DNA of 12,483 nt. It comes from an uncultured Lysobacteraceae bacterium. Its GTDB lineage: Bacteria > Pseudomonadota > Gammaproteobacteria > Xanthomonadales > Rhodanobacteraceae. The notes below the pieces were generated by a model that was given only the letters and a program-made list of their open reading frames with translations, searched no databases and was not told the DNA's origin. A program made the translations under genes and the position numbers. The stretch spans positions 1 through 12,483 of the forward strand of contig CAMLSI010000105.1 of NCBI GenBank assembly GCA_946482585.1, in the 5' to 3' direction. How positions within the stretch are numbered: the stretch's first letter is position 1; each line of letters opens with the position of its first letter. This document shows, in pieces, positions 1-7,602 of the stretch.

Positions 1-1
1 C

Positions 2-448
2 GCGGAGCTCCTCGAAAAGGACTTCGGCGTCAGCAGTGACATCTGGAGTTGCCCGAGCTTCACCGAGCTGCGTCGCGACGGCCACGACGCGGAACGCTGG
101 AATCGTCTGCATCCGGAAGCCAAGCCGCGCAAGGCTTACGTGACGCAATGCCTCGACGGCCGTGCCGGCCCGGCGATCGCCGCGACCGACTACGTGCGCC
201 AGCACGCCGACTCGATCCGCGCCTTCCTGCCCGACGGCATGCGCTACACCGTGCTCGGCACCGACGGCTTCGGCCGCAGCGACACGCGCGCGAACCTGCG
301 CCGCTTCTTCGAAGTCGACCGCTACTACATCGCGCAGGCCGCCATCGCCGCCCTCGCGGCCGAAGGCAAGATGCACGCGAAGGACGTCGCGCGCGCGATC
401 AAGGAATGGAAGATCGACGCGGACAAGGCGAATCCGACCACCGTGTGA
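2..448 (+). CDS. aceE: Pyruvate dehydrogenase E1 component, C-terminal part (5' end outside window)
   Basis: This is the last 148 residues of the homodimer-type E1 subunit of the pyruvate dehydrogenase complex, the thiamine-diphosphate enzyme that decarboxylates pyruvate and passes the acetyl group to the E2 lipoyl domain in the cytoplasm. The reading frame is open from base 2 and ends at TGA 446-448. Recognisable blocks are SDIWSCPSFTELRRDG, then WNRLHPEAKPRKAYV, then the strongly conserved block around VLGTDGFGRSDTR followed by LRRFFEVDRYY, and a terminal segment ending in a DADKANPTTV-like sequence. These match the C-terminal transketolase-like domain of gammaproteobacterial AceE (full proteins are about 890 aa). 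The start lies upstream of the window; GTG or ATG codons inside this stretch are internal. The next gene downstream is not aceF, so an aceE-aceF-lpd order is not seen on this side. Identification is secure from motif order. Confidence 0.95.
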   Translation, partial: AELLEKDFGVSSDIWSCPSFTELRRDGHDAERWNRLHPEAKPRKAYVTQCLDGRAGPAIAATDYVRQHADSIRAFLPDGMRYTVLGTDGFGRSDTRANLRRFFEVDRYYIAQAAIAALAAEGKMHAKDVARAIKEWKIDADKANPTTV

Positions 449-811
449 CGGAACGCGCCGCGCCGCCGGCCGCACCGGCGGCGCGATCGTTCGCCACCAG
501 GCACAGGACGATTCGCGCCCGGGTCGCCGCGGAACCGGCTGCGACTATCGTGCCGTGCGGTCTTCCGCCGGCATTCGCGGTCGGCGAAGTCGCGAGACAT
601 CCGCCCGAGGTCGCGGCCCTTGCGTTCTTTCTCCGGGCTTCCATCGCGGCATCCGGCGTTTCCGGATACTCGCGCCGGTCGTGCGGCCGACCGGATCGCG
701 ATTCGTCAGTTGGGGTCGTGCGGCGGTCGCCAGCCGGGACGACGGACGATCGGCCCGCGTGCGGCGCCGGTGATGGATGACGTGGATTGCTGGTGATTCA
801 GGGGCTGCCGA
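449..811. other. Intergenic region between aceE and the first ELWxxDGT gene
   Basis: About 360 bases lie between the aceE stop and the next start. The open frames crossing it are Arg/Ala/Pro-rich and give no recognisable protein. Besides the terminator-like hairpin near its start, it contains a small perfect inverted repeat, ATCCGG at 651-656 and CCGGAT at 662-667, with a 5-base spacer. This could be an operator or chance in GC-rich DNA. No convincing -35/-10 pair is visible, although the promoter of the downstream gene should lie here. AGGGG at 800-804 is the ribosome-binding site of the next gene. Confidence 0.5.
459..485 (+). terminator. GC-rich hairpin after aceE, candidate terminator
   Basis: An 11-bp perfect stem (459-469 pairing with 475-485) closes a 5-base loop, beginning 10 bases after the aceE stop codon. 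The arms are almost entirely G and C. No run of T follows, so it is not a textbook intrinsic terminator. In GC-rich genomes such hairpins at gene ends often act in termination or protect the transcript end; that role is inferred from position. Confidence 0.42.
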
Positions 812-3382
812 ATGATCGTTCGTACCGTGTCGGTGTTGGCGCTGCTCGCGTTTTCGTCCGTGTCGGCGGCGGTCGAATTCCGCATGGTGAAGGACGCCGA
901 GACTGCGCTCGCGCCGCTCGATTCGTTTCCGCACGACTTCTACGCCGTCGGCGATTCGCTCTATTTCACCGCGACGAGGCCGGAAACCGGCACCGAACTG
1001 TTCGTGATCGAGGGCCAGTCCGCCGTGCCGCGGCTCGTCGCCGACCTCGCGCCGAATGGCGCCTCGTCTTGGCCGCGCGTGCTCGGCGATGCGCGCGGCC
1101 GCCTCGTCGTCTCCGCGGACGTCGGCAATCTGGGATCTGGCTTTTTCGGGCGCAACGATCGGATCATCGCGCTCGATCCAGCGACCGGCGAATACAGCGA
1201 GCTGCATGCGTTCGGCGGCTGGATGCCGCTCTGGGAAGGCGAGCAGCGCTTCGAGCGCGCGAGCCAATTTCCCGGCGTGGTCGCCTTTCTCGATCGCTTC
1301 GGCAACGATCTGTGGGCTACCGACACCACCGCCGGCGCCACACAGCCGATCTTTGCATCGCCGCAGGGCGTCGTGCCGGAGCTGTGCGCGATGGGCGACC
1401 GCTTCCTGTTCGCGTATCGCCGTGACGGGCAGGCCGAACTGTGGCTCAGCAACGGACTGACCCTCGGCACCGGCGTACTGGGCACGCTGCCGGGCGCGAC
1501 GGCGCTCGACATCGCCACGCGCGGCGATGGCTGCTATGTCCTCGCGCGCGACGCCGACGGCCTGGCGGTGTGGCTCAGCAACGGAACCTTGCCCGGTACC
1601 GGAATCGTGGCCGAGCTGCCCGGCGACAACGGCCGGATTTTTCCGCTCGGCGACGCCGTGCTCGTGCTCGGCCGATCGGGCGAGACGTACACGCTCTCGC
1701 GACTGGGGTTGAAGACGCCACTCTGGAGCGGCCCCCTGGACGGATTGGACAGCGCCTCTTCGATCGTCGGGGACCGGCTCGCGATCGCGAACAGCGCCAA
1801 CGGCAGTCCGCGTCTGTTGATCAGCGACGGCACACCGGACGGAACGCGACTGGCGCAGTACCAGGGCTCGCCGGACCTGCCATGGCGTTCGGCCATGCTG
1901 GCGCCCGGATCGGACTACCTCATCGTCAGCGATGCTTTCGATACGTATCGCGTGGCGCTGGCCGACGCCACCGTGACGCGCCTCGACGGTTCCCCGCTGC
2001 AGTTCCACGGCGATACCGCGCGCGTCGGCGATGCGGTGATCGGTTCGGGCCATACCGATGTCGAGGGCACGGAAGTCTGGCGCAGCGACGGCACGCCCGG
2101 CGGCACCTATCCGTTGGCCGATGTCGCGCAATCCACGCGCAGCGGCGCCGCAGGTGTGGTCGCCGCAGCGACATCGCGCAGCGGCGTGGTGCTCTATGCC
2201 TCGCTGCAGGATGCCCATGGCGCATCCGGACTGATCCATTCGCTCTGGCGCAGCGACGGCAGCGGTGCCGGCACCTTTGCGCTGCCGCGCGAGCGCTATG
2301 CCGTCGATGACGATGTGGAATACCTGCATGCGCTCGGCGACAGCGTGGTCTTCGCGGCGAACAGCGACACGACCGCGTCGCCGGGCAGCGGCCGGCTCTA
2401 CCGGACCGACCCGTCATTCGACGAGGTCGCGCTGCTCTGGCAGCAGAGCGGACCGATCCGCGAACTGAAGGCGAGCGACGGCGCCGTCTTCTTCGATTGC
2501 GTGCAGCCCGGCGGGCGGGTGCTCTGCGGCTACCGCGCCGGCGCCGCGAACGTTCAGCCGCTGCTGGCGGCGGGACAGTCCTACCGTCTGCTCGGGAGCA
2601 CGGGGGACGCGATGCTCGCGTGGACGTCGGCGGGTTTCATGCGCAGCGACGGTACTCCGTCCGGAACGACGTTCTTCGCGACAGGTCTGCGCGACGGCTC
2701 CTACAACCCATTGCCGACCGCCAGCGCCGGCGGACGCGTGTTCTTCTATGCCTGTTCGTCGCCGAGCCCTTACGACTGCGGCCTCGCATCCTCCGACGGC
2801 ACGTCTGCGGGAACGCGGATGGTGCGCGCGCACTACTGGCCGATCTCGCACATCACGCCGTTCCGCAACGGCGTCGCTTTCGTCACCGACGATCCGCACC
2901 GGGAGCTCTGGATTTCCGACGGCACCACGGCCGGCACCCGGCCGGTGGTGCCGCTCGAAGGGCGCGTCGGCTCGCTCGCGAGCGTCAACGGCCGCCTCCA
3001 TGCGACGACGCAGAGCGTCGAGGTCTTCCGCAATCTGTATCACGTCTCCGACGGCACGCCCGCCGGCACGCGAACGGTAGCGCTACCGCCCGGCGTCAAC
3101 ATCACGCTCGACGACGCCTTTGCGCCGCTCGACGACGACACGGTCGTGTTCGGCTGCAACGCCGACTGGTTCGGGACCGAACTCTGTGTGACGGACGCGG
3201 CGGCGGCGGCGATCTCGGTCCTCGGCGATTTCTTCCAGGGACCGGCGTCCTCGTTCGGCAGCTTCGTCGCGAAGGGCGGCGGCTCGAGCTATTTCGCGAT
3301 CAACGACGGTCGTCACGGCGCCGAGCTCTGGCGCCTGACCGGCGACCTGATCTTCCGCGCGCGCTTCGAGCCGGTGTTGTGA
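812..3382 (+). CDS. Exported ELWxxDGT-repeat protein (paralogue 1)
   Basis: This encodes an 856-residue exported protein built from ELWxxDGT repeats, a known repeat family of unknown function in secreted bacterial proteins. The ATG at 812 is supported by AGGGG at 800-804 (7-base spacing) and opens directly into a signal peptide (MIVRT, hydrophobic core, probable cleavage near VSA-AV at residue 19). The mature part starts with a diverged MVKDAET/GTELF block. About a dozen motif copies follow, such as AVWLSNGTLPGT, LLISDGTPDGT, EVWRSDGTPGGT, SLWRSDGSGAGT, ELWISDGTTAGT and YHVSDGTPAGT. The roughly 50-residue spacing suggests a beta-propeller-like fold (inference). All eight cysteines (192, 241, 563, 572, 648, 656, 782, 792) recur in paralogue 2. 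The protein ends ELWRLTGDLIFRARFEPVL, a degenerate form of the C-terminal tail shared with the next three exported proteins. There is no LPXTG, PEP-CTERM or lipobox. Ligand and function are unknown. Family assignment is firm. Confidence 0.93.
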   Translation: MIVRTVSVLALLAFSSVSAAVEFRMVKDAETALAPLDSFPHDFYAVGDSLYFTATRPETGTELFVIEGQSAVPRLVADLAPNGASSWPRVLGDARGRLVVSADVGNLGSGFFGRNDRIIALDPATGEYSELHAFGGWMPLWEGEQRFERASQFPGVVAFLDRFGNDLWATDTTAGATQPIFASPQGVVPELCAMGDRFLFAYRRDGQAELWLSNGLTLGTGVLGTLPGATALDIATRGDGCYVLARDADGLAVWLSNGTLPGTGIVAELPGDNGRIFPLGDAVLVLGRSGETYTLSRLGLKTPLWSGPLDGLDSASSIVGDRLAIANSANGSPRLLISDGTPDGTRLAQYQGSPDLPWRSAMLAPGSDYLIVSDAFDTYRVALADATVTRLDGSPLQFHGDTARVGDAVIGSGHTDVEGTEVWRSDGTPGGTYPLADVAQSTRSGAAGVVAAATSRSGVVLYASLQDAHGASGLIHSLWRSDGSGAGTFALPRERYAVDDDVEYLHALGDSVVFAANSDTTASPGSGRLYRTDPSFDEVALLWQQSGPIRELKASDGAVFFDCVQPGGRVLCGYRAGAANVQPLLAAGQSYRLLGSTGDAMLAWTSAGFMRSDGTPSGTTFFATGLRDGSYNPLPTASAGGRVFFYACSSPSPYDCGLASSDGTSAGTRMVRAHYWPISHITPFRNGVAFVTDDPHRELWISDGTTAGTRPVVPLEGRVGSLASVNGRLHATTQSVEVFRNLYHVSDGTPAGTRTVALPPGVNITLDDAFAPLDDDTVVFGCNADWFGTELCVTDAAAAAISVLGDFFQGPASSFGSFVAKGGGSSYFAINDGRHGAELWRLTGDLIFRARFEPVL

Positions 3383-3500
3383 CGCGGCACCCGTGATCTG
3401 TCGTGACAGGCAGGCTGCCGGCGCTGCCGCAGAACCTGCGATCACACATCGATTGGCGGGCGGTTCCACGTCTCCGCCGGCGCTGTGAAGACGAGCGGCA

Positions 3501-3967
3501 ATGCATCGTCTGGCTTTTGCTCGCCGCCGCGTTTGCGCCGGCCGGACTGCCGAATCCGGCGCCCGACGGCGCGTACGTGCAGGCACGCGTCGACGTCGAT
3601 GCACACGGCGCCATCCAGTCCGCGCGCTTTCGCAGCGAACCGGTATCGCGTCCGTCAGCGACCGCGTTGCGCCACTGCGCGCCGTTGCGCCGCGCTACCT
3701 GCCGCCGGTGCGCACGAAAGTCCACAAGGGCAGTGTGGTGCCGCGCTGCAAAGTCCTGGCGACCGGCGCTGCAGCGAGATCACGGTGGAGCGGACGACTG
3801 CATCCGGGCTGCTGCAGAAGAATGCCGTCGCCGCACGCTCGCGCTGGCGCTTCGAAACCGAAATCGTGTCCGGCGTCGCGGTCGAGCCGCGGATGTCGAT
3901 TCCCTTCGGCTTTTCGCCGGAGCGCCGTGCGGGTCCGCTGCCCGAGTGCACCGCAGGCCGGCAGTGA
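3501..3967 (+). pseudogene. Remnant of a TonB-C-terminal-like gene, split over three frames
   Basis: Three neighbouring segments in successive frames read like pieces of one protein. The first, frame 1 (about 3508-3640), gives WLLLAAAFAPAG, signal-peptide-like, then GAYVQARVDVDAHGAIQSAR, which resembles the V-x-V-x-VD-x-x-G strand pattern of TonB C-terminal domains. The second, frame 3 (about 3645-3765), gives VAPLRAVAPRYLPPV and CKVLATG. The third, frame 2 (about 3770-3967), gives CSEITVERTTASGLLQKNAV and then RWRFETEIVSGVAVEPRMSI, typical of the RWRF-x-P/E-x(4)-G-x-x-V end of TonB_C proteins, and stops at TGA 3965-3967. Each frame change is compatible with a single-base loss near 3640-3650 and 3765-3775. 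Each segment keeps GC-rich third positions. The original start is unclear (ATG 3501 is in yet another frame relation). Decay is favoured, but sequencing indels in GC-rich DNA could produce the same picture. Confidence 0.5.
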
Positions 3968-4049
3968 ACCGTCGCGGCTGCAGTTGCACGATCCGCCGAC
4001 GCCGCAGTGAGCAGCGTTGCTGCCGGAATCCGATAGCCGGAGCACCGCG

Positions 4050-4469
4050 CTAAGGCGACGTTCCGTCGATGCCGCGATTCGCGAGCGCCGGAAAATCCGC
4101 GCGCGGCGGCAGGAATTTGACCGCCACCGTATTCGCGGTCTTGCTCGCGGTCTGGTCGTGCGCCGCGCTCGCAGCGCGCTGTACGGCCTTGTGCGGCGCG
4201 CGCCAGATCTGGTCCATCGGGTAGTGCGACGTCTCCCGCGTCCAGCGCGGATGGCCGGCCTTCGCGGCGGCCGGGATCTCGCGCGTGCCGACGCGCGGGC
4301 CGTTGAACAGCGGCAGCCAGATCGCTTCCTTGGCGTCGCTGGCGATGCACAGGAAATAGTGCTGCGCCTTCACCGCGAGATCGATGTCGCAGCTGCACTG
4401 CGCACCGTGGTTGAGCAGTTCGTCGGGATCCAGGCGCAGAACGAGACCGGGGGCGTGCGTGTGAGCCAT
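4050..4469 (-). CDS. Small protein of unknown function (139 aa)
   Basis: This is a 139-residue protein I do not recognise. The frame is open much further upstream (to 4889), but that extension is Arg/Ala/Pro-rich and looks non-coding. The ATG at 4467-4469 is preferred because AGGAAAG (4476-4482 on this strand) sits 6 bases upstream and the protein-like composition begins there. The sequence opens MAHTHAPGLVLRLDPDELL, contains a CSC pair (residues 25 and 27), the hydrophobic stretch HYFLCIASDAKEAIWLPLFN (38-57), then a Trp- and His-containing middle (GHPRWTRETSHYPMDQIW). It ends in a Lys/Val-rich segment (KTANTVAVKFLPPR) followed by a polar tail. There is no signal peptide or membrane helix, so it is probably cytoplasmic. 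It faces the opposite way to every exported gene here and is not part of their transcription unit. Its stop is TAG at 4050-4052. Being real is likely; its function is unknown. Confidence 0.68.
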   Translation of the reverse strand: MAHTHAPGLVLRLDPDELLNHGAQCSCDIDLAVKAQHYFLCIASDAKEAIWLPLFNGPRVGTREIPAAAKAGHPRWTRETSHYPMDQIWRAPHKAVQRAASAAHDQTASKTANTVAVKFLPPRADFPALANRGIDGTSP

Positions 4470-4940
4470 GAGCTGCTTTCCTGTGGGACGGCCTCCACCA
4501 TGACGGTTTGCCGGGCCGGACGCAACGTGCGGGCCGGGGCAGATGCGCACGCGCGTCGCCAGCCCGTCGTGGCGTGTGGCCGCCGCCGGCGACCGCACGA
4601 TCGGGACGATCGGATGGCCGCTCCGACCTGCGGCGCCGGCGTGCCCGCGCCCGGAGCGGCGTTCGTCGGCAGCATCTCGAGCCCTTCGTCGAGCTTTTCT
4701 TTTTGCGGGCGGTTTCCAGTAGCATGCGCCGCCTCGCGCCCCCGGACAGTGTCGGGGTTTCGCGCGGCGTCGCTCTGGTGCCATCCATCCCGTCGAATGA
4801 TCTTTCGCCCACGTCGCCTCGCAGGCGTGCGTCGGCCCGGCAGCGGCCGAGGGTTGGTGCGGCGCCACCGCGAGTCGACTGCGCTTCATCGATCAATCGT
4901 CGCCAACACCTTCCAGCAGATTCCGCAGAGCGCCAACGCA
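4470..4940. other. Divergent intergenic region and long leader of paralogue 2
   Basis: About 470 bases separate the minus-strand small gene from the second ELWxxDGT gene. No convincing coding sequence is seen on either strand. It holds the ribosome-binding site of the minus-strand gene (4476-4482), a hairpin followed by a T-rich run (4676-4704), and TAGCAT at 4720-4725, a possible -10-like hexamer with no good -35 partner. If that hexamer is used, the mRNA of the downstream gene would carry a leader of roughly 200 bases. A CGCCAAC heptamer recurs at about 4900 and 4931 just before the start codon. The start at 4941 has no clear Shine-Dalgarno sequence. Confidence 0.45.
4676..4704 (+). terminator. 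Hairpin plus T-rich run, terminator- or attenuator-like
   Basis: A 5-bp stem (CTCGA at 4676-4680 with TCGAG at 4689-4693) and an 8-base loop are followed at once by CTTTTCTTTTT. This is the clearest T-run in a very GC-rich neighbourhood. No plus-strand gene ends just upstream, so it could close an unannotated RNA, attenuate the leader of the gene at 4941, or instead be an AT-rich promoter element. The stem is short, so this is a weak call. Confidence 0.28.
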
Positions 4941-7574
4941 ATGACTGCCAGAACCCTCCGATCGACCGTACTGCCCGGCCTCGTGCTGTCGTTTGCCGCG
5001 ACCGCTGCCGCGCACGCGGGGCCGGTCGGCGTCGAACTCGTCAAGGACCTCGAGACCGCGCCGGGCAGCGCGGGCTCGGCGCCGCACAATTTCGTCGCCA
5101 TCGATGGAAAAGTATATTTTGCAGCTTCCGAGCCGGAGGCCGGCGAGGAACTCTATGTCAGCGACGGCGGCGCGACGCCGGCGCGGCGCGTGACCGACCT
5201 GGCGCGCGGCACCGGCGGGTCCTCCCCGCTCGCGCTCGGCCGCGCCGGCGGGAAGCTCATCGTCGACGGCACCGACGGATTGCGCGGCGAGCAGCTCTGG
5301 GCCGTCGATCCGGTCAGCGGCGCGCGCGAGCGGCTGACGAACGCCGCCTACTCATCGGGCATGGCACGCCTCGCGCGTCCGATGGCGCAGTTCGGCGACC
5401 GCCTCGTGTTCGAGCAGCAGACCGCACGCGACCTCTGGATCACCGACGGCACGCCGCAGGGCACACGCGCACTGACGCCGGGACCGCCGTGGACCGGGCG
5501 CGAGAATGCGGTCTGCGCGTTGCCCGATCGTCTCGTGATCGCGCGGCCGGTCGACTCGTCGAACCACGACATCCTCGTCAGCGACGGCGATCCGGCCAGC
5601 AACCAGGTCCTCCTGCGCACCACGCTGCTCGACGGCCTCACGGCGTTCCAGCATGCCGGCGTCTGCTATTTCGCCGCACTGAGCAACTATTACGACCGCT
5701 GGATGGTCTGGCGCAGCGACGGTACTGCCGCGGGCACGCAGCTCGTGCGCGAAGTCTCCGGCGTGCGGCCCGGCGCGATCGCGCAGCTCGGCGGCGCGCT
5801 GTACGTCGCCGACAGTTCGCCGACCGCGTTTCGCGTCATGCGCGTCGACACGGGCGAATCGGTGCTGAGTCTTCCGGCCGGGACCTTCGTCGTGCCGCAA
5901 CTGCAGCGCGTCGGCACGCGCCTCGCGTTTCTCGCGCCGTTCGCGCAGCCGGGCGCGAACGCCCTGCAATCCCTCTACGTCAGCGACGGCACGAGCGCCG
6001 GCACGCGGCGCCTGGACTGGCCGGCGGGTTTCATCGTCGGCAGCACACTGCGTTTCCATGCGGTCGACGAGCGGCTGCTGACGAGCGACGCCGCCGGCGC
6101 GGTCTGGGCGGTCGATCCGGCCAGCGGCACGTTCGCGGCGCTCGGCACGCACATCCGCCTCGCGAGCGGTTTCGCCGCCGTCGACGGCGACGCGCTGTTC
6201 GCGGCGGTCGACGCGCGCGGCGAGGAAGTCTGGCGCAGCGACGGCAGCGTGGCCGGCACGCGTCGCGTGCATGACGTGCACGCGCCGACTGCCGACGGGT
6301 TCAGCGTCGCCTATGCGCCGCGCGGTCTCGTGCTCGACCCGGGCACCTTGCTGTTCGCGCGCGCGCCGGGTCCGGCCGACGCGGTGTCGGGCCGCTATCA
6401 GCTCTGGCGCACGGACGGCAGCGACGCCGGCACGCGCGCGCTGCCGCGCAGCGCCTATGACGAAGGCGATGTCGTCGCGATGGCGCGCTACGGCAACGGC
6501 GCGGTCTTCGCGACCGAATATCCCGCGACGCCGCGCTCGCGTTTCTACGCGACCGACGGCCAGCTGGTCGCGGCTACGCCGTTCCGTGCCGACGACCAGT
6601 ACTTTCCGAAACTGACCTCGACCGGCGACGACGCGGGCGTGCTGTTCGTCTGCGACGCCCCCTTCAGTCCGATGCTTTGCGCGCTGCACGGCGGCTCGCT
6701 GCAGCCCGCGGCGCTCACGCCCGGTCTGTCGTGGCCGCAGCGCGACCTCTTTCCGGTCGGACGTGTCGGCACCGCGGTACTGTTCTTCGTGCCGGATGCA
6801 TTTCCGGGCGACTGGCGCGGACTCTGGCGCAGCGACGGCACGGCGGCCGGCACGCAACGCCTCGCTGCGGATCTCATTCACGAGACTACGGCCGGGCGCG
6901 AACGCTCGCAGCTGCTCGGCGGACGCCTGCTGTTCCATGCCTGCCAGTCGAGCGACGAAAACTGCGGCCTCTACGCAAGCGACGGCACGGCCGCGGGCAC
7001 CCATCGCATCGTCGATCTGCCCGGGCATCTGGTCGACATCGCGCCGCTCGGCGATCGCGTCGCCATCCTGCGGCAGACCTCGAACACGCAGCTCCTGATC
7101 AGCGACGGCACCACCGCCGGAACGCGCGCCGTGTTCACGCAGAACTCGTCCGGCGCGATGCGCATGGCCTCGACCGGCGACCGCGTGCAGTTCGCGGTCC
7201 GCGGAGCCGCCAACGATGCGGTCTACTACGTCTCCGACGGCAGCGCCGAAGGCACGCGCGCCGTCACGTTGCCCGCCGGGCTGCGTGCGGCACCGGAGCC
7301 CGCGATCGCGCTCGATGCCGACACCGTGGTGTTCGCCTGCGCGTCCGCCGCGATCGGCACCGAACTCTGCGTCGCCGATGCGGCCGCGACCGACGTGCGC
7401 CTGCTGCGCGACCTCTATCCGGGAACTGCCTCGTCGAGCCCCGTGTTCCTCGGTTCGCTCGCGAACGGTACCTATGCCGTGTTCGACGACGGTCGCCACG
7501 GCCGCGAACTCTGGCGCCTGTCGGTACTGTCCGATGCGCTTTTCGCCGACGATTTCAGCGCCGCGACACCGTGA
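4941..7574 (+). CDS. Exported ELWxxDGT-repeat protein (paralogue 2)
   Basis: This is an 877-residue exported protein of the same ELWxxDGT-repeat family as the genes on both sides. The frame is open upstream as far as 4017, but the ATG at 4941 is chosen because a signal peptide starts there (MTARTLRST, hydrophobic core, probable cleavage after AHA at residue 26). No good Shine-Dalgarno precedes it. The mature chain begins VELVKDLETAPG, the usual opening of the family, followed by about fifteen motif copies, for example DLWITDGTPQGT, MVWRSDGTAAGT, SLYVSDGTSAGT, QLWRTDGSDAGT, GLYASDGTAAGT and LLISDGTTAGT. The eight cysteines at 192, 242, 571, 580, 668, 675, 800 and 810 match those of paralogue 1 one for one. 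The end is RELWRL, then SDALFADDFSAATP, carrying the shared tail. The stop is 28 bases before the next paralogue, suggesting co-transcription. The function is unknown; a beta-propeller-like surface or extracellular binding protein is the likely type (inference). Confidence 0.93.
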   Translation: MTARTLRSTVLPGLVLSFAATAAAHAGPVGVELVKDLETAPGSAGSAPHNFVAIDGKVYFAASEPEAGEELYVSDGGATPARRVTDLARGTGGSSPLALGRAGGKLIVDGTDGLRGEQLWAVDPVSGARERLTNAAYSSGMARLARPMAQFGDRLVFEQQTARDLWITDGTPQGTRALTPGPPWTGRENAVCALPDRLVIARPVDSSNHDILVSDGDPASNQVLLRTTLLDGLTAFQHAGVCYFAALSNYYDRWMVWRSDGTAAGTQLVREVSGVRPGAIAQLGGALYVADSSPTAFRVMRVDTGESVLSLPAGTFVVPQLQRVGTRLAFLAPFAQPGANALQSLYVSDGTSAGTRRLDWPAGFIVGSTLRFHAVDERLLTSDAAGAVWAVDPASGTFAALGTHIRLASGFAAVDGDALFAAVDARGEEVWRSDGSVAGTRRVHDVHAPTADGFSVAYAPRGLVLDPGTLLFARAPGPADAVSGRYQLWRTDGSDAGTRALPRSAYDEGDVVAMARYGNGAVFATEYPATPRSRFYATDGQLVAATPFRADDQYFPKLTSTGDDAGVLFVCDAPFSPMLCALHGGSLQPAALTPGLSWPQRDLFPVGRVGTAVLFFVPDAFPGDWRGLWRSDGTAAGTQRLAADLIHETTAGRERSQLLGGRLLFHACQSSDENCGLYASDGTAAGTHRIVDLPGHLVDIAPLGDRVAILRQTSNTQLLISDGTTAGTRAVFTQNSSGAMRMASTGDRVQFAVRGAANDAVYYVSDGSAEGTRAVTLPAGLRAAPEPAIALDADTVVFACASAAIGTELCVADAAATDVRLLRDLYPGTASSSPVFLGSLANGTYAVFDDGRHGRELWRLSVLSDALFADDFSAATP

Positions 7575-7583
7575 TCCGGCCGC

Positions 7584-7602
7584 AGATTATTTGTATACAT
7601 CC
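7584..7602 (+). promoter_or_regulatory. AT-rich patch with TGTATACA palindrome before paralogue 3
   Basis: The 28 bases between paralogues 2 and 3 contain a run at 7586-7600 in which 13 of 15 bases are A or T, in a GC-rich region. It includes the perfect 8-bp palindrome TGTATACA (7592-7599). There is no Shine-Dalgarno sequence before the ATG at 7603. TATACA at 7594-7599 resembles a -10 box, but no -35 is visible and a start 6-8 bases beyond would fall at or after the ATG. It may instead be an unstructured AT-rich ribosome landing site or a small operator. Confidence 0.33.

Noticed and set aside
651..667. ATCCGG/CCGGAT inverted repeat as an operator upstream of paralogue 1
   Set aside because: It is only 6 bp per arm in GC-rich DNA, with no promoter elements placed around it; mentioned in the intergenic entry but not called as a site.
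49..780. Plus-strand open frame overlapping the aceE end and running through the intergenic region
   Set aside because: It is out of frame with aceE, Arg/Pro-rich, and ends in DNA with no protein-like features.
545..2329. Long open frame on the minus strand (594 codons) opposite paralogue 1
   Set aside because: The product is Arg/Ala/Gly/His-rich with no recognisable motif and mirrors the strongly supported plus-strand repeats; long antisense frames are expected from the codon bias of GC-rich genes.
4011..4023. GCAGC-GTT-GCTGC hairpin after the small minus-strand gene
   Set aside because: A 5-bp stem with a 3-base loop and no T-run on the relevant strand is too weak to call a terminator.
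4470..4889. Upstream extension of the small minus-strand gene to 4889
   Set aside because: The extra 140 residues are low-quality Arg/Ala/Pro sequence, while a strong ribosome-binding site marks the ATG at 4467-4469.
5352..7499. Minus-strand open frame of 715 codons opposite paralogue 2
   Set aside because: Its periodic pattern is the reverse complement of the ELWxxDGT repeats and its composition is that of an antisense shadow.
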